Shown here: positions 10,806 to 21,912 of the stretch, in pieces
How the letters are laid out: every line of letters starts with the position of its first letter
Numbering within the stretch: position 1 is the first letter of the stretch
Assembly (NCBI GenBank): GCA_964035015.1
Contig: OZ035998.1
Location: forward strand, 25,134,810 to 25,198,809
Length of the DNA: 64,000 nucleotides
DNA from: Corallium rubrum
Taxonomy: Eukaryota; Cnidaria; Anthozoa; Scleralcyonacea; Coralliidae
Reading direction: 5' to 3'
Translations under genes and position numbers: made by a program
Notes under the pieces: generated by a model
What the model saw: only the letters and a program-made list of their open reading frames with translations
Database searches by the model: none
Told to the model about the DNA's origin: nothing

Positions 10806-13800
10806 TTACAAGTTATTATCTCGACGACGTAGTTCTCCAACAACTGCTGCACTGCGACGCACTTTGGTACTGGCTGACTCTTGATTCGATTCTCCATCAT
10901 CATCTTGAAGTTGAGTACGCTGTTCATTTGCTTCAGATGCTCGTATTTCAAGAGGAATCAATTGCTGTATCACTCTTCTTAATCGTGAAGGTTTGCCTTG
11001 ATCGGTCACTGTTTTAACAACTGCGGCTCTTATTTCTCCGTCTCTACTCGCAATCAATTCCTCAACTTTCGCTAGTTTCCAAAAATTTCTCGATGTTGAA
11101 TCCGATTTCAGCAGTACAATATCGCCCACGGCTATTGAAATTCTGTTTGGCGTGTTCGGAATACGCGATTTAGTAATGGCATTTTCTCGAAGACTCAAGA
11201 GATAATCGCGTCGCCAATGATTCGTAAGTTGTCGAAGTAAATTTCTGTGGTGTCTTGCTCTTCTTGTTAGTACATTGTTTGTACTGATAACTTCGAAGTG
11301 ACTACTGTTTGGTGTACTGGTAATCTTTCTGCCATAAATCAAGTGCGATGGAGTGAGAGGATACGACACTGATTCGTTATCGTCGTATACATAGGTCATG
11401 GGTCTTGCGTTGACGATCGACTCGACTTCTATCAGGATCGTGTTCAATTCATCGTAGGTGAGCGTTGTTCGTCCCACAGCCTTCTTGAGGCTCTGCTTTA
11501 CGGTTTTAACCATCCTCTCCCAAAAGCCTCCCCACCAAGGGGCTCTGTCCACAGTGAAACGCCATGTTACTCGATTGTTGGTCAAATAACGCAACACTTC
11601 TTCTGATCGCGTGATCTTCTTTACTTCCCTTGAAGCCGACTTGAAGGTCTTGGCGTTGTCAGAAATAAATGTAGCCGGTAATCCTCTTCGACTAATAAAT
11701 CTTCGGATCGCCAACAAAAACGCCGGTACATTCAGTCCTTGTGTTAACTCTAAATGTACCGCTCTCGTGGATGCACATGTCATAAGCAACACATAGACCT
11801 TGGAAGTGTTCTCGTCCGTCGAATCACCTTGCCCCTTTGCGTTTCTAACATATAGAGGGCCAGCGAAGTCCAAACCGTATGGGAAAATGGTGGATCTGTT
11901 GACACTCTGTAACTCGGTAAGTCAGGAATACGCGGTGGTGTGTAAGGTTTTCCCTCCAGCTTTCGACATACTACACAATGTCTGTTATATTTCTTAACTG
12001 CTTCCCTTCCTCGTAGTATCCAGAATTTCTCGCGTGTTGTTGCCAAGGTATCACGAACGCCACTGTGATTCGTTCGTTCATGCGTTTCTCGAATAACTAA
12101 ATCAGACAGCTGGTGTTTCGACGGAAGAAGAATAGGATTCTTGGTTGATTGCCGAGGCGTCGTTTCATTTATTCTCCCCTTGCATCGTATTGTTCCCCTT
12201 TCGTCGAGAAATAACCCAAATTGAGCAACGCGTGCAGGTGGCGATGACCGTTGACGACTGTTCAGGTATTGGATCTCCTCCGCAAATGCTACAGCTTGCA
12301 CCGTCCTTACCCAAACTGTTTCAGAATTGGTCAACTCTGTCGCTGTTAATTCATTGGTCAGTACTTCCGTCGATATCTGCATTCTCCTTTTCACTCGATT
12401 CTCGAGGTTACGCAAAAATCTTAGTACATAGGCCGTGACACGAAGAAGACGGTTAAGGTTACTGTATTGATGACAGTCAATCACCCTGGCGATGTCAACA
12501 TGCAACATGCTGCCGTCTGCTGTATTCATAAGCGAATGAACAATACGAGGAGGATTCTTCACAAGCTCCAACGATGCAGAATTGTCTACACTTGAACTGG
12601 TAGGACACGTAGGCCACTTGGTTTCAGGAGATTGAAGGAATTCCGGGCCGTTCCACCACAATTGATTATTTTGTAGCTCAGCTCCAGACAAACCACGCGT
12701 AGGTAAATCAGCGGGATTTTCCGTTCCGGGACAGAATCTCCAATCATCTTTCTTCGTTAGTTGTCTTATCTCATTCACGCGATGATTAACGTACTGTTTC
12801 CACAATTTCTCGTGCTTAATCCAGCAAAGGACAGTCATCGAATCTACCCAGTAGGTGACTGGTACTTTGTTAGGCAGAGCCTTAACCACTGTGTTGACTA
12901 GTCGACTAAGAATAACAGCACCAAGCAATTCCAGGCGAGGAATGGACTGCTTCTTTAAGGGCGCGACCCTCGATTTGGATGCAATGAGTCTAACTTCAAC
13001 ATGTCCGTCCTTGTAGGTCGATCTCATATACAACACTGCAGCATACGGTTGCCCAGAAGCATCACTAAAAGCATGTAAACGAGTTTCCACAGGACTTGAA
13101 TCCAGATGAAAGTAGCATCTCGAAATTCTGACAGCGTTCAACGATTTCAGTTCACTAACAATCGTGTTCCATTTGTTCAGCATTTCTCCTTGTAGAGGCT
13201 CATCCCAGACTTTCTTCTCGAGGCACATAACTTGAAATAAAATCTTCAGCTTGATAATGAATGAACTTAGAATCCCCAGGGGATCAAATATCTTTGCAGT
13301 CAACCTCAACAGTGATCTCTTGGTAACTGGTAGCGACTTGACATAATCGATCAGATCAGACAAATTAAATAGCAACTCATCTGACTGACAGTTCCAACTT
13401 ACACCAAGTAATTTCATGACCTTTTCTTCATTCCCAGTGCTCGTTGATCCAATTGTCGATTTCGTGTAGGTCTCGTCCTCCTGCACAATGGCCTGAGGGA
13501 TCAGCTGACTTGATTCACTGTCGTCAGTTTCAAACTTGCTTTCAATTTCCATTTCATTTAACTTCTTGAGCAGCTTCGGTGAATTTGAATGCCATTTCTT
13601 TAAGTTGAAACTTCCTTCAGCCATCACCTTCTTCGAAGTTTGATATACATGCAATGCCTTGGCTTCATCCTCTGCTCCAGTTACTAGGTCATCCACATAA
13701 AGAGAGTCTTCAATCTGCTTTACAAGTTCAGGGTGAATGTTCTTGTGCAAATCCAAGTGTTGGGCAATTGTTGATCCTAAAATTGCAGGTGATGGTCGTA

Positions 13801-15046
13801 GACCAAACACTAATCTTGTGAATCTGAAGTGACTGATTTCACTGTTCAAATTAGGGGGATCTTCAAACCAAAGAAATCGCAGCATATCTCTGTCGGCTTC
13901 CTGAACACCAATCATGAGAAAGGCCTTCTCGATATCCGCTGTAAGCGCTACAGGGTGCCATCTAAATTTCACCAACACATCGAACAACTTTGGGATGAAG
14001 TTAGGACCTGGTTGTAGGCAGTCATTAATAGACAATTCACCTTTGCCAGGGGTAGCTGAGCCATCGTATACAATCCGAAGTTTCGTGGTTTGTTTGTCCT
14101 TGCGAACAACTCCATGGTGAGGCATATAGTGGACATCTTCATTGTGTGATTGGTTGGTTCCAGGCTCAGTAACTCTCTCGATTATACCTTCTTGTAATTG
14201 ATCCTTAATTATTTGGTCATACTCCCTCAGTAGTTCTGGTTCTCGTACCAGCCTTCGTTGTAACATTTTTAAACGATTGAAGCTCAGGTTGTAGTGGTCT
14301 GAAGGGCGTTCTTCTTTCCATGGCAAGCTTACTTCGTATCGGTTGTTGGTGTAGCTGACATTCGTGTTAAAAAACTCTGCAACCTCTTGAGCAGGTGGTT
14401 CTTTTATACCAACTGCTTCAGTTTCCCAGAACTTTTCAATGGTCTTCACTAAGTTGTCGTCAGCTGTAATGCTACCGGTATCAGTTGATCGTGAAATAAT
14501 CAGGTTCGAGTGAGTACTTGTATCTTCCACTGACTCATCAACAGGACCAGACAAGAGCCAGCCGAGACTACTGCTAACTGCAGTTGGGCCATTTTTTCCA
14601 CGTATTATATCTCCTTGGACAATGTCCCAGTAGTGGTCAGACCCGATTAGGAGATCAATCGAGCCTCGTTGATCACTCCAATCATCAGCTAATTCCAATC
14701 CTTCTAAATGTGGACAGTTTACATCGATTCTTGATGGTAGTGGTGAGCAGATCACTGGAAAACTCAGAGCTGTGATATTAACAGAATTGTTGCATCCAGG
14801 CTTCTTTAGTTGTGACTTCACAGCTTCGCAATTCTGTGTTTTATATCTTGACTCCCCAAAGGTGTTTAATCTCAGCTTTTCCTTCTTCACAGGTGTTAGG
14901 CCCAATTTCGATTGTAGACTGTCAGTGATATATGAGCGCTGGCTCCCATTATCAAACAATACTCTGACTGGTATAGAACGTGTGTTTGCTTCATTGCAGG
15001 CAATGGCTCGCGCTGCTTGAAGAAGAACAGTTCTCTTATTCTTCAC
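10806..15046 (-). pseudogene. BEL/Pao pol polyprotein (PR-RT-RNase H-integrase), one frameshift
   Basis: The first frame (15046 to 11780, 1088 residues) holds: an aspartic protease with FDNGSQRSYIT (about residues 30-45; DNG instead of the usual DSG/DTG); RT with ADIEKAF and YVDDLVTGA (about residues 450-460); RNase H with FSDASGQPYAAV and WVDSMTVLCWI; and the integrase zinc finger with HxxxxH...CVVC near residues 1005-1040. The integrase core follows in another frame (about 11873 to 10806): LDFAGPLYV, ISDNAKTF and a WWGGFWERMVKTVKQ segment, plus a C-terminal tail. Near 11873 a single G is missing relative to the expected reading, just ahead of the first catalytic Asp of the core. Pol begins about 10 bases before the gag stop in a +1 frame, so it is either expressed by frameshifting or marks a second lesion. 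Confidence 0.9.
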
Positions 15047-16454
15047 AACTATTCACACTCGCACATCCAGTAGTTACCTCATCACGTTGTACTTCAATGT
15101 GTTCCTTGAGAGGGTCTTGGCCAAGGGGTTTCGTTACGTGCCCTTGCTCACATATTGACTGGTGATGCTTGTTGTTACAATGACGACAAGTCCTTGGTGA
15201 ATTGCAGTCCTTCGACTTGTGGTTGGTCTTCAGACACACAAAACAACGTCCTGATTTTCGTAACATGTCCTTGCGGTCTTTTGCATTGACAACACTCTTA
15301 CAAGATGCTGAATAATGCTCCCCTTCGCAGTAAACACATCGCAACTTGAAATCATTTGTAGATTTTGTGAACAGGGAACTTGATGTGGATGTATCTTGCC
15401 TCGAATAATTTCTTTCCCTCGTTGGCAGCTTGCTGTTTTGAATCTTGCTCATTTCACTTGCTTCTCTGGCCTCAACCTCTAACTTGATCGTCTTCAACAA
15501 TTCGTCAATCTGCCAGACCTCTCCTGTGGCCTTTCTCGCGACTTGTAGTCTTATTTCACTCGGTAGTTTATCCATAATAATTGGTATCAGAAGGCTTCCA
15601 TACTGCTCAGACGCGACTCCCAAGCTCGCTAGTCCTCGTGTGTGTACACTTATCTTGTCATAGACATATCGAAGTGAAGAAGGACGTTCACTTGTACACG
15701 CAGGTAATTTCAACAGCTCATCCATATGACAAGTAATAATTTGTTGGGTCTTACCGAATCGTTCGTGTAAAATCTCCACTGCCGAGTCATAGTTTGCTGC
15801 GGTAAGAGATAACCCTTGAATCGATCTGGCTGCGACTCCTTCCAACAATGAATTCAAATAATTGAACTTGTCTATTGGTGTGAGCGCCGAGTTTTCATGA
15901 ACAGCAGTTTTGTAGGAGTCCCAAAAGGTCGTCCATTTTGTCACATTGCCCTTAAACTTGGACAAAACCAGCTTCGGAAGTTTCGGTCGAACTTGACTAG
16001 ACACTGACGATGAATTAATATGTACTGTTGCCTGATTTGCTGGGTCGGAGATCATCGATTGCTCTTGAACACTGTTCAATGTCGCTGATTGATCGTCGTG
16101 TAATATTGGGTTGGTTTCAACCAAATTCTCCTCGTTGGATATCTTTGGTTCCACAAACGGTTTACTACATATTCCCTTTGAAATGTACCTTTGAATGTCC
16201 AATGTGCGCGAGATTATTTCTTCAGACTCCTCAATTTCAGTTTCAATATTTTCCACATCGCATTGTTCCAATACCTTTTCGTCGAGATCCTTCAATATCT
16301 TTGTCTTTTCATCCAATAGCGCGGTTATCGTTTGTAATCTGCCTTTGTCCACCTTCGCTTCCCTTAAGAGCACTTCAGCTTCCTTCATTAACTTTGTAAG
16401 AACGCCTCTGTTCCCAGCACGAACAGCTCGTATTCGAGCAATATTTGAACTCAT
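15036..16454 (-). CDS. BEL/Pao gag (DUF1759 domain, three zinc knuckles)
   Basis: An intact 472-residue frame starting MSSNIARIRAVRAG. Residues ~15-75 are charged and helical. Residues ~150-300 form the DUF1759-type capsid domain (KLPKLVLSKFKGN, WTTFWDSYKTAVH, FNYLNSLLEGVAA). Three C-terminal zinc knuckles follow: CVYCEGEHYSASC, CFVCLKTNHKSKDC and CRHCNNKHHQSIC. It packages element RNA into cytoplasmic particles. The start is the first Met after the leader, about 60 bases downstream of the 5' LTR. It is the only undamaged BEL gene here. Confidence 0.92.
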   Translation of the reverse strand: MSSNIARIRAVRAGNRGVLTKLMKEAEVLLREAKVDKGRLQTITALLDEKTKILKDLDEKVLEQCDVENIETEIEESEEIISRTLDIQRYISKGICSKPFVEPKISNEENLVETNPILHDDQSATLNSVQEQSMISDPANQATVHINSSSVSSQVRPKLPKLVLSKFKGNVTKWTTFWDSYKTAVHENSALTPIDKFNYLNSLLEGVAARSIQGLSLTAANYDSAVEILHERFGKTQQIITCHMDELLKLPACTSERPSSLRYVYDKISVHTRGLASLGVASEQYGSLLIPIIMDKLPSEIRLQVARKATGEVWQIDELLKTIKLEVEAREASEMSKIQNSKLPTRERNYSRQDTSTSSSLFTKSTNDFKLRCVYCEGEHYSASCKSVVNAKDRKDMLRKSGRCFVCLKTNHKSKDCNSPRTCRHCNNKHHQSICEQGHVTKPLGQDPLKEHIEVQRDEVTTGCASVNSCEE

Positions 16455-16497
16455 CTTGAATATTCGAAACTCGCTAAATTAATTCATCGTCGTATCT

Positions 16498-16515
16498 GCC
16501 CCACGTTGGGCGCCA
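16498..16515 (-). promoter_or_regulatory. tRNA primer-binding site of the BEL/Pao element
   Basis: On the minus strand TGGCGCCCAACGTGGGGC follows the 5' LTR directly. It begins with TGG, as expected for pairing with a tRNA 3' CCA end. The tRNA species is not assigned. Confidence 0.75.
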
Positions 16516-16732
16516 TGTCGTAAAATAATCGTTATTCGTTCAGTTATACACGTTTTAATAATACATTCGTCCTTCGAAATCGATCACTATCTTACAAAAA
16601 ATAACAAAAAACCAACAAAATCCAGCTAAACCGGTTTGACAGTGACGTCAATACACTACCGGATGTGAACCGAACAAATTATCCAACCATTACATAATTA
16701 ATGTTTATAACAAAATATCAACGTTCATTACA
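16516..16732 (-). repeat. BEL/Pao 5' LTR
   Basis: 217 bp, TG...CA in element orientation, nearly identical to 10532-10749. It presumably carries the element promoter and polyadenylation signal, but no TATA box or signal stands out. Confidence 0.95.
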
Positions 16733-16737
16733 CACAT

Positions 16738-17385
16738 CATTACCTAGAAAAATAATATGTGGAGTTCCACAGGGTTCGATACTGGGTCCATTATTGTTCT
16801 TATTATACGTTAACGACATGCCAAAATGTCTGAAATCTACAACACCATGCCTTTATGCAGATGCACAAAAATATCTTCATCATCATCTAATTTTGACACA
16901 CTTGTTGTAAACTTAAATGCCGACCTAAACAATATCCGAACTTCGCTTGGCAAGAATAAGCTACAACATCACCCAACAAAATCGAAATTGATGTTTATTG
17001 GGTCGTCATATAATCTTAATAATAAGGTTGGCAATAGTCGTGTCTTGTTGAATAACGAGCCAGTCTCTCGAACTACCTCTCATAAATGTTTGGGGGTAGA
17101 AATCGACGAAAAATTGAGCTGGGAAAAACATATTGAGACTATATGCAAGAAGGCCGGTGCTGGTATTGGGGCTATTAGGCGCGTTAAACCTTATGGTTCC
17201 TGCCAACACATTAGAAACCATATACAAAGCACTAGTACACCTAACATTACTGTTCCCCCTTATGGGATAACTGCGGTAAATTGCTCCAAGATAAATTACA
17301 AAAATTTCAATCTCGCGCGGCAAGAGTAATTACGGGAGCCACTTATGACGCTAGGTCAGCCGATGTTCTCGACACCCTATCATGG
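16738..17385 (+). pseudogene. LINE reverse transcriptase, C-terminal part (interrupted)
   Basis: It continues the RT after the BEL insertion: [20 protein letters not shown], then CLYADA where the YADD catalytic box should be. Two bases appear lost there, removing the second Asp and shifting frame. It then gives LNADLNNIRTSL and HHPTKSKLMFIG, and after another frame change LQKFQSRAARVITG and TLSWET. Homology stops abruptly at about 17385 and resumes at 18595. Confidence 0.85.
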
Positions 17386-18594
17386 GAAACGTATTTCTAT
17401 AGTTTGATACTGTACTTTGATTTGTACTATAGTGTAAATTATTTTTTGCTATGTAAAAATAAATATTTGGGATTGACTGTTTGTGACTGAATTGAGGTTG
17501 AATTTCTTCTTGAACTGCAACCGCAAATTTGCACTAACTTTGAATTTTGCATAATTATATATGCCAAGCTAACTCATTCAGAGAAATTAGTTTTGCTAAA
17601 ACAATGTCCTTGTCCAATTATATGCTAAGAAGCCAAATTGTATTAATCTTGGTTACTTCAGCATCTCAGATTAAATTTTGATCCAAGCTCTAGCCTTTCC
17701 AGTTTGCCTGGTTAGTTTTAATTAATCAATGGTTTATAGTACTGTATATAAACTTGCACAATATCAAATGATTTCAACATGCAAAAGTGATTGCTATTGA
17801 AAAAGTTTTATTCCTTCTGTAAGACAATGATGTGAAAAAACTTTATATATATATTCTATCATGTATCCTAATAGAAATTTTGTATATTTTGTAATTCAGT
17901 TTTTTAACTGCAAATATGGTATTAAAACATACAAATAGCCCTGATCACTGGTGTCAGACAACAAGACAGCAAACAACTCACAGGTGCATTGTGACACCAA
18001 GCAGTAATTTAAACATAAGTTACCTCTATCAGTTTAATTCCTACATGTTAGTTCTATGAAATTTCAAAAAAATATAACAACAGTAAACAACTGGCCTTAT
18101 TAAATTTCAAAATATATTTAATACTGTAAAACGACAAAACATCACCTAATAGAATTGCTTCGTTCTTCAAAATTACTCATTCCATTCAAGAAATAACAGG
18201 AAATATGTTCAGCTTAATCTTTATACTTAACGTTTAAAGTGTTTTCAAAGATTGTCTGCTCTTATTTTTGCTTGCAAATGCAAGTTTAAAGAAGACGGTA
18301 ATGCTTTAAATAGCTTCACACAGTGGCGGTACCTTCCAAACGGCAAAAATATTGTCATCTACCTCTCCTCTATTACTACTGGTTGTAGCATAAAAATCGA
18401 GCGACTGGTTTGTGAGATATAGCGATTTTAGTGATCCAACTCCGTATTTCGCCATTGCACTCCTTGGTTGACCTGACTGAGGTATACTGGCTGCGAGATT
18501 TTCCGGAAGTAGTTTTCGGTAACCAGCGCGGGGGACAAAAACGTCAAAGGTTCCGACCCGAGTGGCAATTCTGCTCAGTTCTTTATTCAGTGAC
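17386..18594 (-). other. Foreign 1.2-kb segment with an unidentified open frame
   Basis: This segment separates two halves of the LINE that should be almost contiguous. It is AT-rich up to about 18290. On the minus strand 18593-18306 is an open frame of about 95 codons ending in a stop, with an unbiased, protein-like composition (VGTFDVFVPRAGYRKLLPEN, MAKYGVGSLKSLYLTN, FAVWKVPPLCEAI). I do not recognise it. The layout (coding end followed by a long AT-rich tail) could be a retroposed 3' gene end or an exon plus 3' UTR, but no poly(A) or target duplication is visible. Confidence 0.4.
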
Positions 18595-18785
18595 ACTGCC
18601 CCGGGTCTAAAACAATCCTTTTGTGAAAGGAGCGTTTCACAAAATACACATAATTTAAGAAATAGTGATACAGATTTAACACTTCCGAAGCCCAGAACTG
18701 AATCTTCAAAAAAGAACTTCAAATATAGCGGTGCCATGTTGTGGAATGATCTTCCGCGGGAAGTTAAATTGGCCGATACGGTACG
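18595..18785 (+). pseudogene. LINE C-terminal domain fragment
   Basis: It encodes APGLKQSF, HNLRNSDTDLTLPKP and [20 protein letters not shown], the conserved tail of CR1/Jockey-group polymerases (the ..FxYxGAxLWNxLP.. block). It ends where the Gypsy fragment begins. Confidence 0.8.
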
Positions 18786-20620
18786 AAATCGAGGCCACGA
18801 GTTACTTCGGCCATAAAACGTTGGAAGGTTTGTGCTGCGTTGCGGAGACCAAAAGGCATTTTGGTGAATTCAAATAGACCAAATGGGGTGGTGAGGGCAG
18901 TTTTGCAGATATCTTCTTCGGGGTCGATCTTAGAGAAAATGGTGGCACCATGTAGGATCGCTGAGAAATCTTGGAGATGTGGGACTGGGTATTGGTCGAG
19001 TATGGTAACACGATTGAGAGCACGATAGTCTCCGCATGGACGCCAGTCACCAGGTTGAGATTTGGGAACCATATGGAGAGGTGAAGCCCAAGGACTGCTT
19101 GATGGTCGAACAATGCCTGTGTCCAACATGTGCTGGAATTCGTCCTTGGCGATTTTAAGTCGAGCTGGTGGAAGGCGACGCGGTCGGGCAGAGCATGGTG
19201 GGCCTCGTGTTAGGATGTGGTGGGCGACGCTGTGTTTGACGGAGGTCTGCTTTGTTGCATGTATTTCGTGTAATGTCTGGGTACTCGCTAAGGATTTTCG
19301 TAAAAGGTGTTGAGGGTAAGGCAGCGTAGACGAGACTAGGGACTGTTATTGGCGAAGTAATACCGTTAACACGAAGGTTGGTTACTGTGTCAATAAGGCT
19401 ACGATTGCGAACGTCTACGAGAAGGTTGAAATGGCGGAGGAAATCGGCACGGATGATGGCATGGTTGACATCTGCGATGGTAAAAGCCAGGGAAATGATC
19501 GTCGAAAGCATTGGCTGCCTGAAGATCATAACCTTGACGATGAGCACGGTCTGTTGGTTGTCGTGGGAGGACGCTGACTTCTGCGCCTGTGTCTATCAAA
19601 AATTGTTGCTTCATGGAAGCGTCGGTGACGTAAAGCAGGCGGCTTTGGTTGGAAACGCCAGACGATTCTGCCGCGTCTATGGCCTGGCGTTGTAGTTTGA
19701 CGATGGCGGAGTTTGGTGAGAAAAAGAACAAGGTGGTAAACATCTCTTCGCTGAGGCACCAAAATTGTGAGGGGGAACGTCGTGTGGTGGACCGACTTCG
19801 ACGTCTCGAGTTGTGGCCATGTTGCGGTGGAGTGAAGTTTAGGTTGTTGATGGTGGTGGTCAACTGAGCAACGAGGTCTCGAAGTTCACGCAGTTCGGTG
19901 GGTTGTGCTGAGGTTGTTGGTGCTGACTGGGGAACAATGGTCGAAAGAGTTGAATGTGTAGCATGTGTTGGAGCGAATTCTAAGATCGTGTCAGCCAACT
20001 TCGCCAACCTCTCAGCATCTAGGTCGTCTTTTGTCGAAGCCAAGATGGGTTGGACGTTCCTTGGGAGCCGTTGAAGGAATAATTGCTTCATAATAGAACG
20101 CTCGAGTTGATTTTCGCCAAGTAACTGTTGTATACGACGGTAGAGTTGAGTGTGCTTTCGATCTCCTAACTCTTCGGCGTTAGCAATTGGTGTAGTCGCT
20201 GTTGCTCGGACGCGGAGGTGCGTTTGACAAGTTCAGTTTTGAGGCGGGTGTAAGGAGTTTCAGTTGCATGGTGGGTGGATGAGAAGATCTTGGACTTCTT
20301 GAGCGACTTCAGGTTGAAGGGAACCGACAACGTACGCATATTTGGTTGCTTGCGAGGTTATGCCTTTGGTGGTGAATTGGGCTTCGACTTGGGAAAACCA
20401 AAGAGCTGGGTCGCTTGGCCAGTAAGGAGGGAGTTTGATGCTGACGCTTGAGGTCTGCTGGCGAGGTTGTAGCTTGCGCGACGGCGTTGGAACCTGTGGC
20501 TGATGAACTCTGTGGTGGTGAACTCCATTGTTGAGTTGAATTTCTCGCCGGGGTCAATTCTACTTCAAATGAAAAGTCGTCATTAATACACAAGTTGTAG
20601 AGGTGTTACTCTTCAGAGCG
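18786..20620 (-). pseudogene. Ty3/Gypsy gag-protease-RT fragment
   Basis: Read on the minus strand from about 20600: a gag-like segment in two frames (KLPPYWPSDPALWFS-type and MKQLFLQRLPRNVQPILAS), then a protease with DASMKQQFLIDTGAEVSVLP (about 19590-19560), then RT with [29 protein letters not shown] and [20 protein letters not shown] (19129-18790). It breaks off before the YxDD box; the remaining RT, RNase H and integrase are missing. Several frameshifts. No LTR was recognised, though AT-rich 20640-20930 could hold one. It lies within the LINE's 3' region. Confidence 0.85.
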
Positions 20621-20929
20621 CAAAGCGAAGACTGTCTCGTTTATACTATTTACATGGTGTTTTTAAAACTAGCAAATGAGTAGGCATAAAAGCTATTAAG
20701 TTACTGTCAACACGATTAACATAACTTTGGCTAGGTTTGCCAAGTGTTCGTGTCAAAAGGAAATTAAAAGGTAATGCTATTTAAGTACGATTAAATCTAG
20801 CCGAGTGTACTTCCTAAAAGGTTTAAGATAATTAAACTAATAAATAAGTTCATTGCGCACGGACAGCATAATATGCGCGTAGTGTTATCGCGTGACTAGC
20901 ACTACAATTGTTTCAAGAGGAAGATACGC

Positions 20930-21189
20930 CCAACTTGACTATGATGCTGGATCAAACCTCCTACTTCCTGATGCATGTCGAATGTATGTATATAGAATGT
21001 ATGTATATTATTTTAATCACCAATATTTTACTTATATAGTTATATACCGTAGTACTTGTACATAATGAACTTTCTCGTTTTATTTCATTCCTACTAGTGT
21101 GTATTAAATAGTGTGACGCCCCTCGTGGAAACCAGCTAATGTTGATGAGGCTAGCGTGTTTAAATAAAGTTTTACCTACCTACCTACCT
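20930..21189 (+). mobile_element. LINE 3' untranslated end with TACC tail
   Basis: The segment ends GATGAGGCTAGCGTG, TTTAAATAAAGTTTTACC, then four to five CTAC/TACC units up to 21189, the usual form of a CR1-group 3' terminus. Immediately afterwards the left inverted repeat of element D resumes (GAGTAAAAATTCC). The assignment to this LINE copy rests on orientation and position. Confidence 0.6.
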
Positions 21190-21483
21190 AGAGTAAAAAT
21201 TCCATACTGATGACGTTGAGTCCATCCTGAATCAGGACGAAGCCGCTGATTGGTTTAGAAGCTTAGAAAGCCTCAGACGCTCGCACCAAGATCAATTTCA
21301 ATGCTCAGTTTCTGTCCTAAATTCTAAGGCGAAAGCCTAGTTCTTGCCAGAAAAGGAAAACGGATAGCTATTCCTCTCACTACGAGTTCGATTAGCGATA
21401 AATTGCAAGATTTCCTATCGAAATCGAACGATTTTCCCGTCATCAAGCGGGACTTCCTGAAGTGAAATTTGAAACCCACGTTG

Positions 21484-21745
21484 CTACAATCATTGACAAA
21501 ATGAGTTGGAACATGTGCACCAAAGTAAGACATTGCACAATGTTTTTATATCCCCCCATCCCCCCTATTCAATGTTGGCTTCCCATCAACGGAAATGTGA
21601 CGAGAACCTACAGAGAACAAATCACGAATGTTTTGTGGTGATACAACAATGTTTAGGGGGGAGGGGGGTCAAGGAATGTAGGCGGAGTGATGCAAAACAT
21701 GTTAATGTTGCTTTTGTTACAACAATTTTGTCAATGATTGTCTGA
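21484..21745. mobile_element. Foldback MITE
   Basis: ACAATCATTGACAAAAT at the left is mirrored by ATTTTGTCAATGATTGT at the right. Inner parts (CCCCCCATCCCCCC / GGGGGGAGGGGGG) also pair. About 260 bp, no coding. Confidence 0.7.
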
Positions 21746-21912
21746 AATGCTGGTATCTTTGTATTAACGTTTAACATTTAAAATGTAACTAAATGTATGC
21801 GATAATGTTAAGAAACTGCTATTACAAATAAAGTGCTAGCATTCCTCTTTAAAATTATCAAAATTGATTATATTGGGTAAATTAAATGACGTCACAATGA
21901 GTTCTTTCAAAA

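Larger units (their letters stand above)
10532..16732 (-). mobile_element. Full-length BEL/Pao LTR retrotransposon
   Basis: Two nearly identical LTRs (10532-10749, 218 bp; 16516-16732, 217 bp; TG...CA ends in element orientation) enclose gag and pol on the minus strand. The 5-bp direct repeat CACAT at 10527-10531 and 16733-16737 is the target-site duplication, and the interrupted LINE RT frame resumes immediately after it. The LTRs differ at about two positions (CAGTCG/CATTCG; an A/C-run difference), so insertion was recent. Gag is intact. Pol has a one-base loss in the integrase core, so this copy cannot make a full Pol. Order gag-PR-RT-RH-INT, three zinc knuckles and the Peptidase_A17/DUF1758-type region are characteristic of BEL/Pao. 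Confidence 0.95.
8479..21189 (+). mobile_element. APE-type LINE (CR1/Jockey group), split by nested insertions
   Basis: LINE pieces run in order on the + strand: endonuclease (8479-~9440), linker (~9690-9867), an inverted duplication (9868-10266), RT palm/fingers (10100-10531), a BEL/Pao insertion, the rest of RT (16738-17385), a foreign 1.2-kb segment, the C-terminal domain (18595-18785), a Gypsy fragment, and the 3' untranslated part (~20930-21171) with a short TACC tandem tail (to 21189). The 3' tail of short tandem repeats fits CR1-group LINEs. It landed in the left inverted repeat of element D: the uninterrupted right repeat of D shows the sequence flanking the insertion with about 23 bp more at the junction. 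Dead. Confidence 0.75.

Noticed and set aside
12145..16482. Plus-strand open frames through the BEL/Pao region
   Set aside because: Shadows of gag and pol on the opposite strand.
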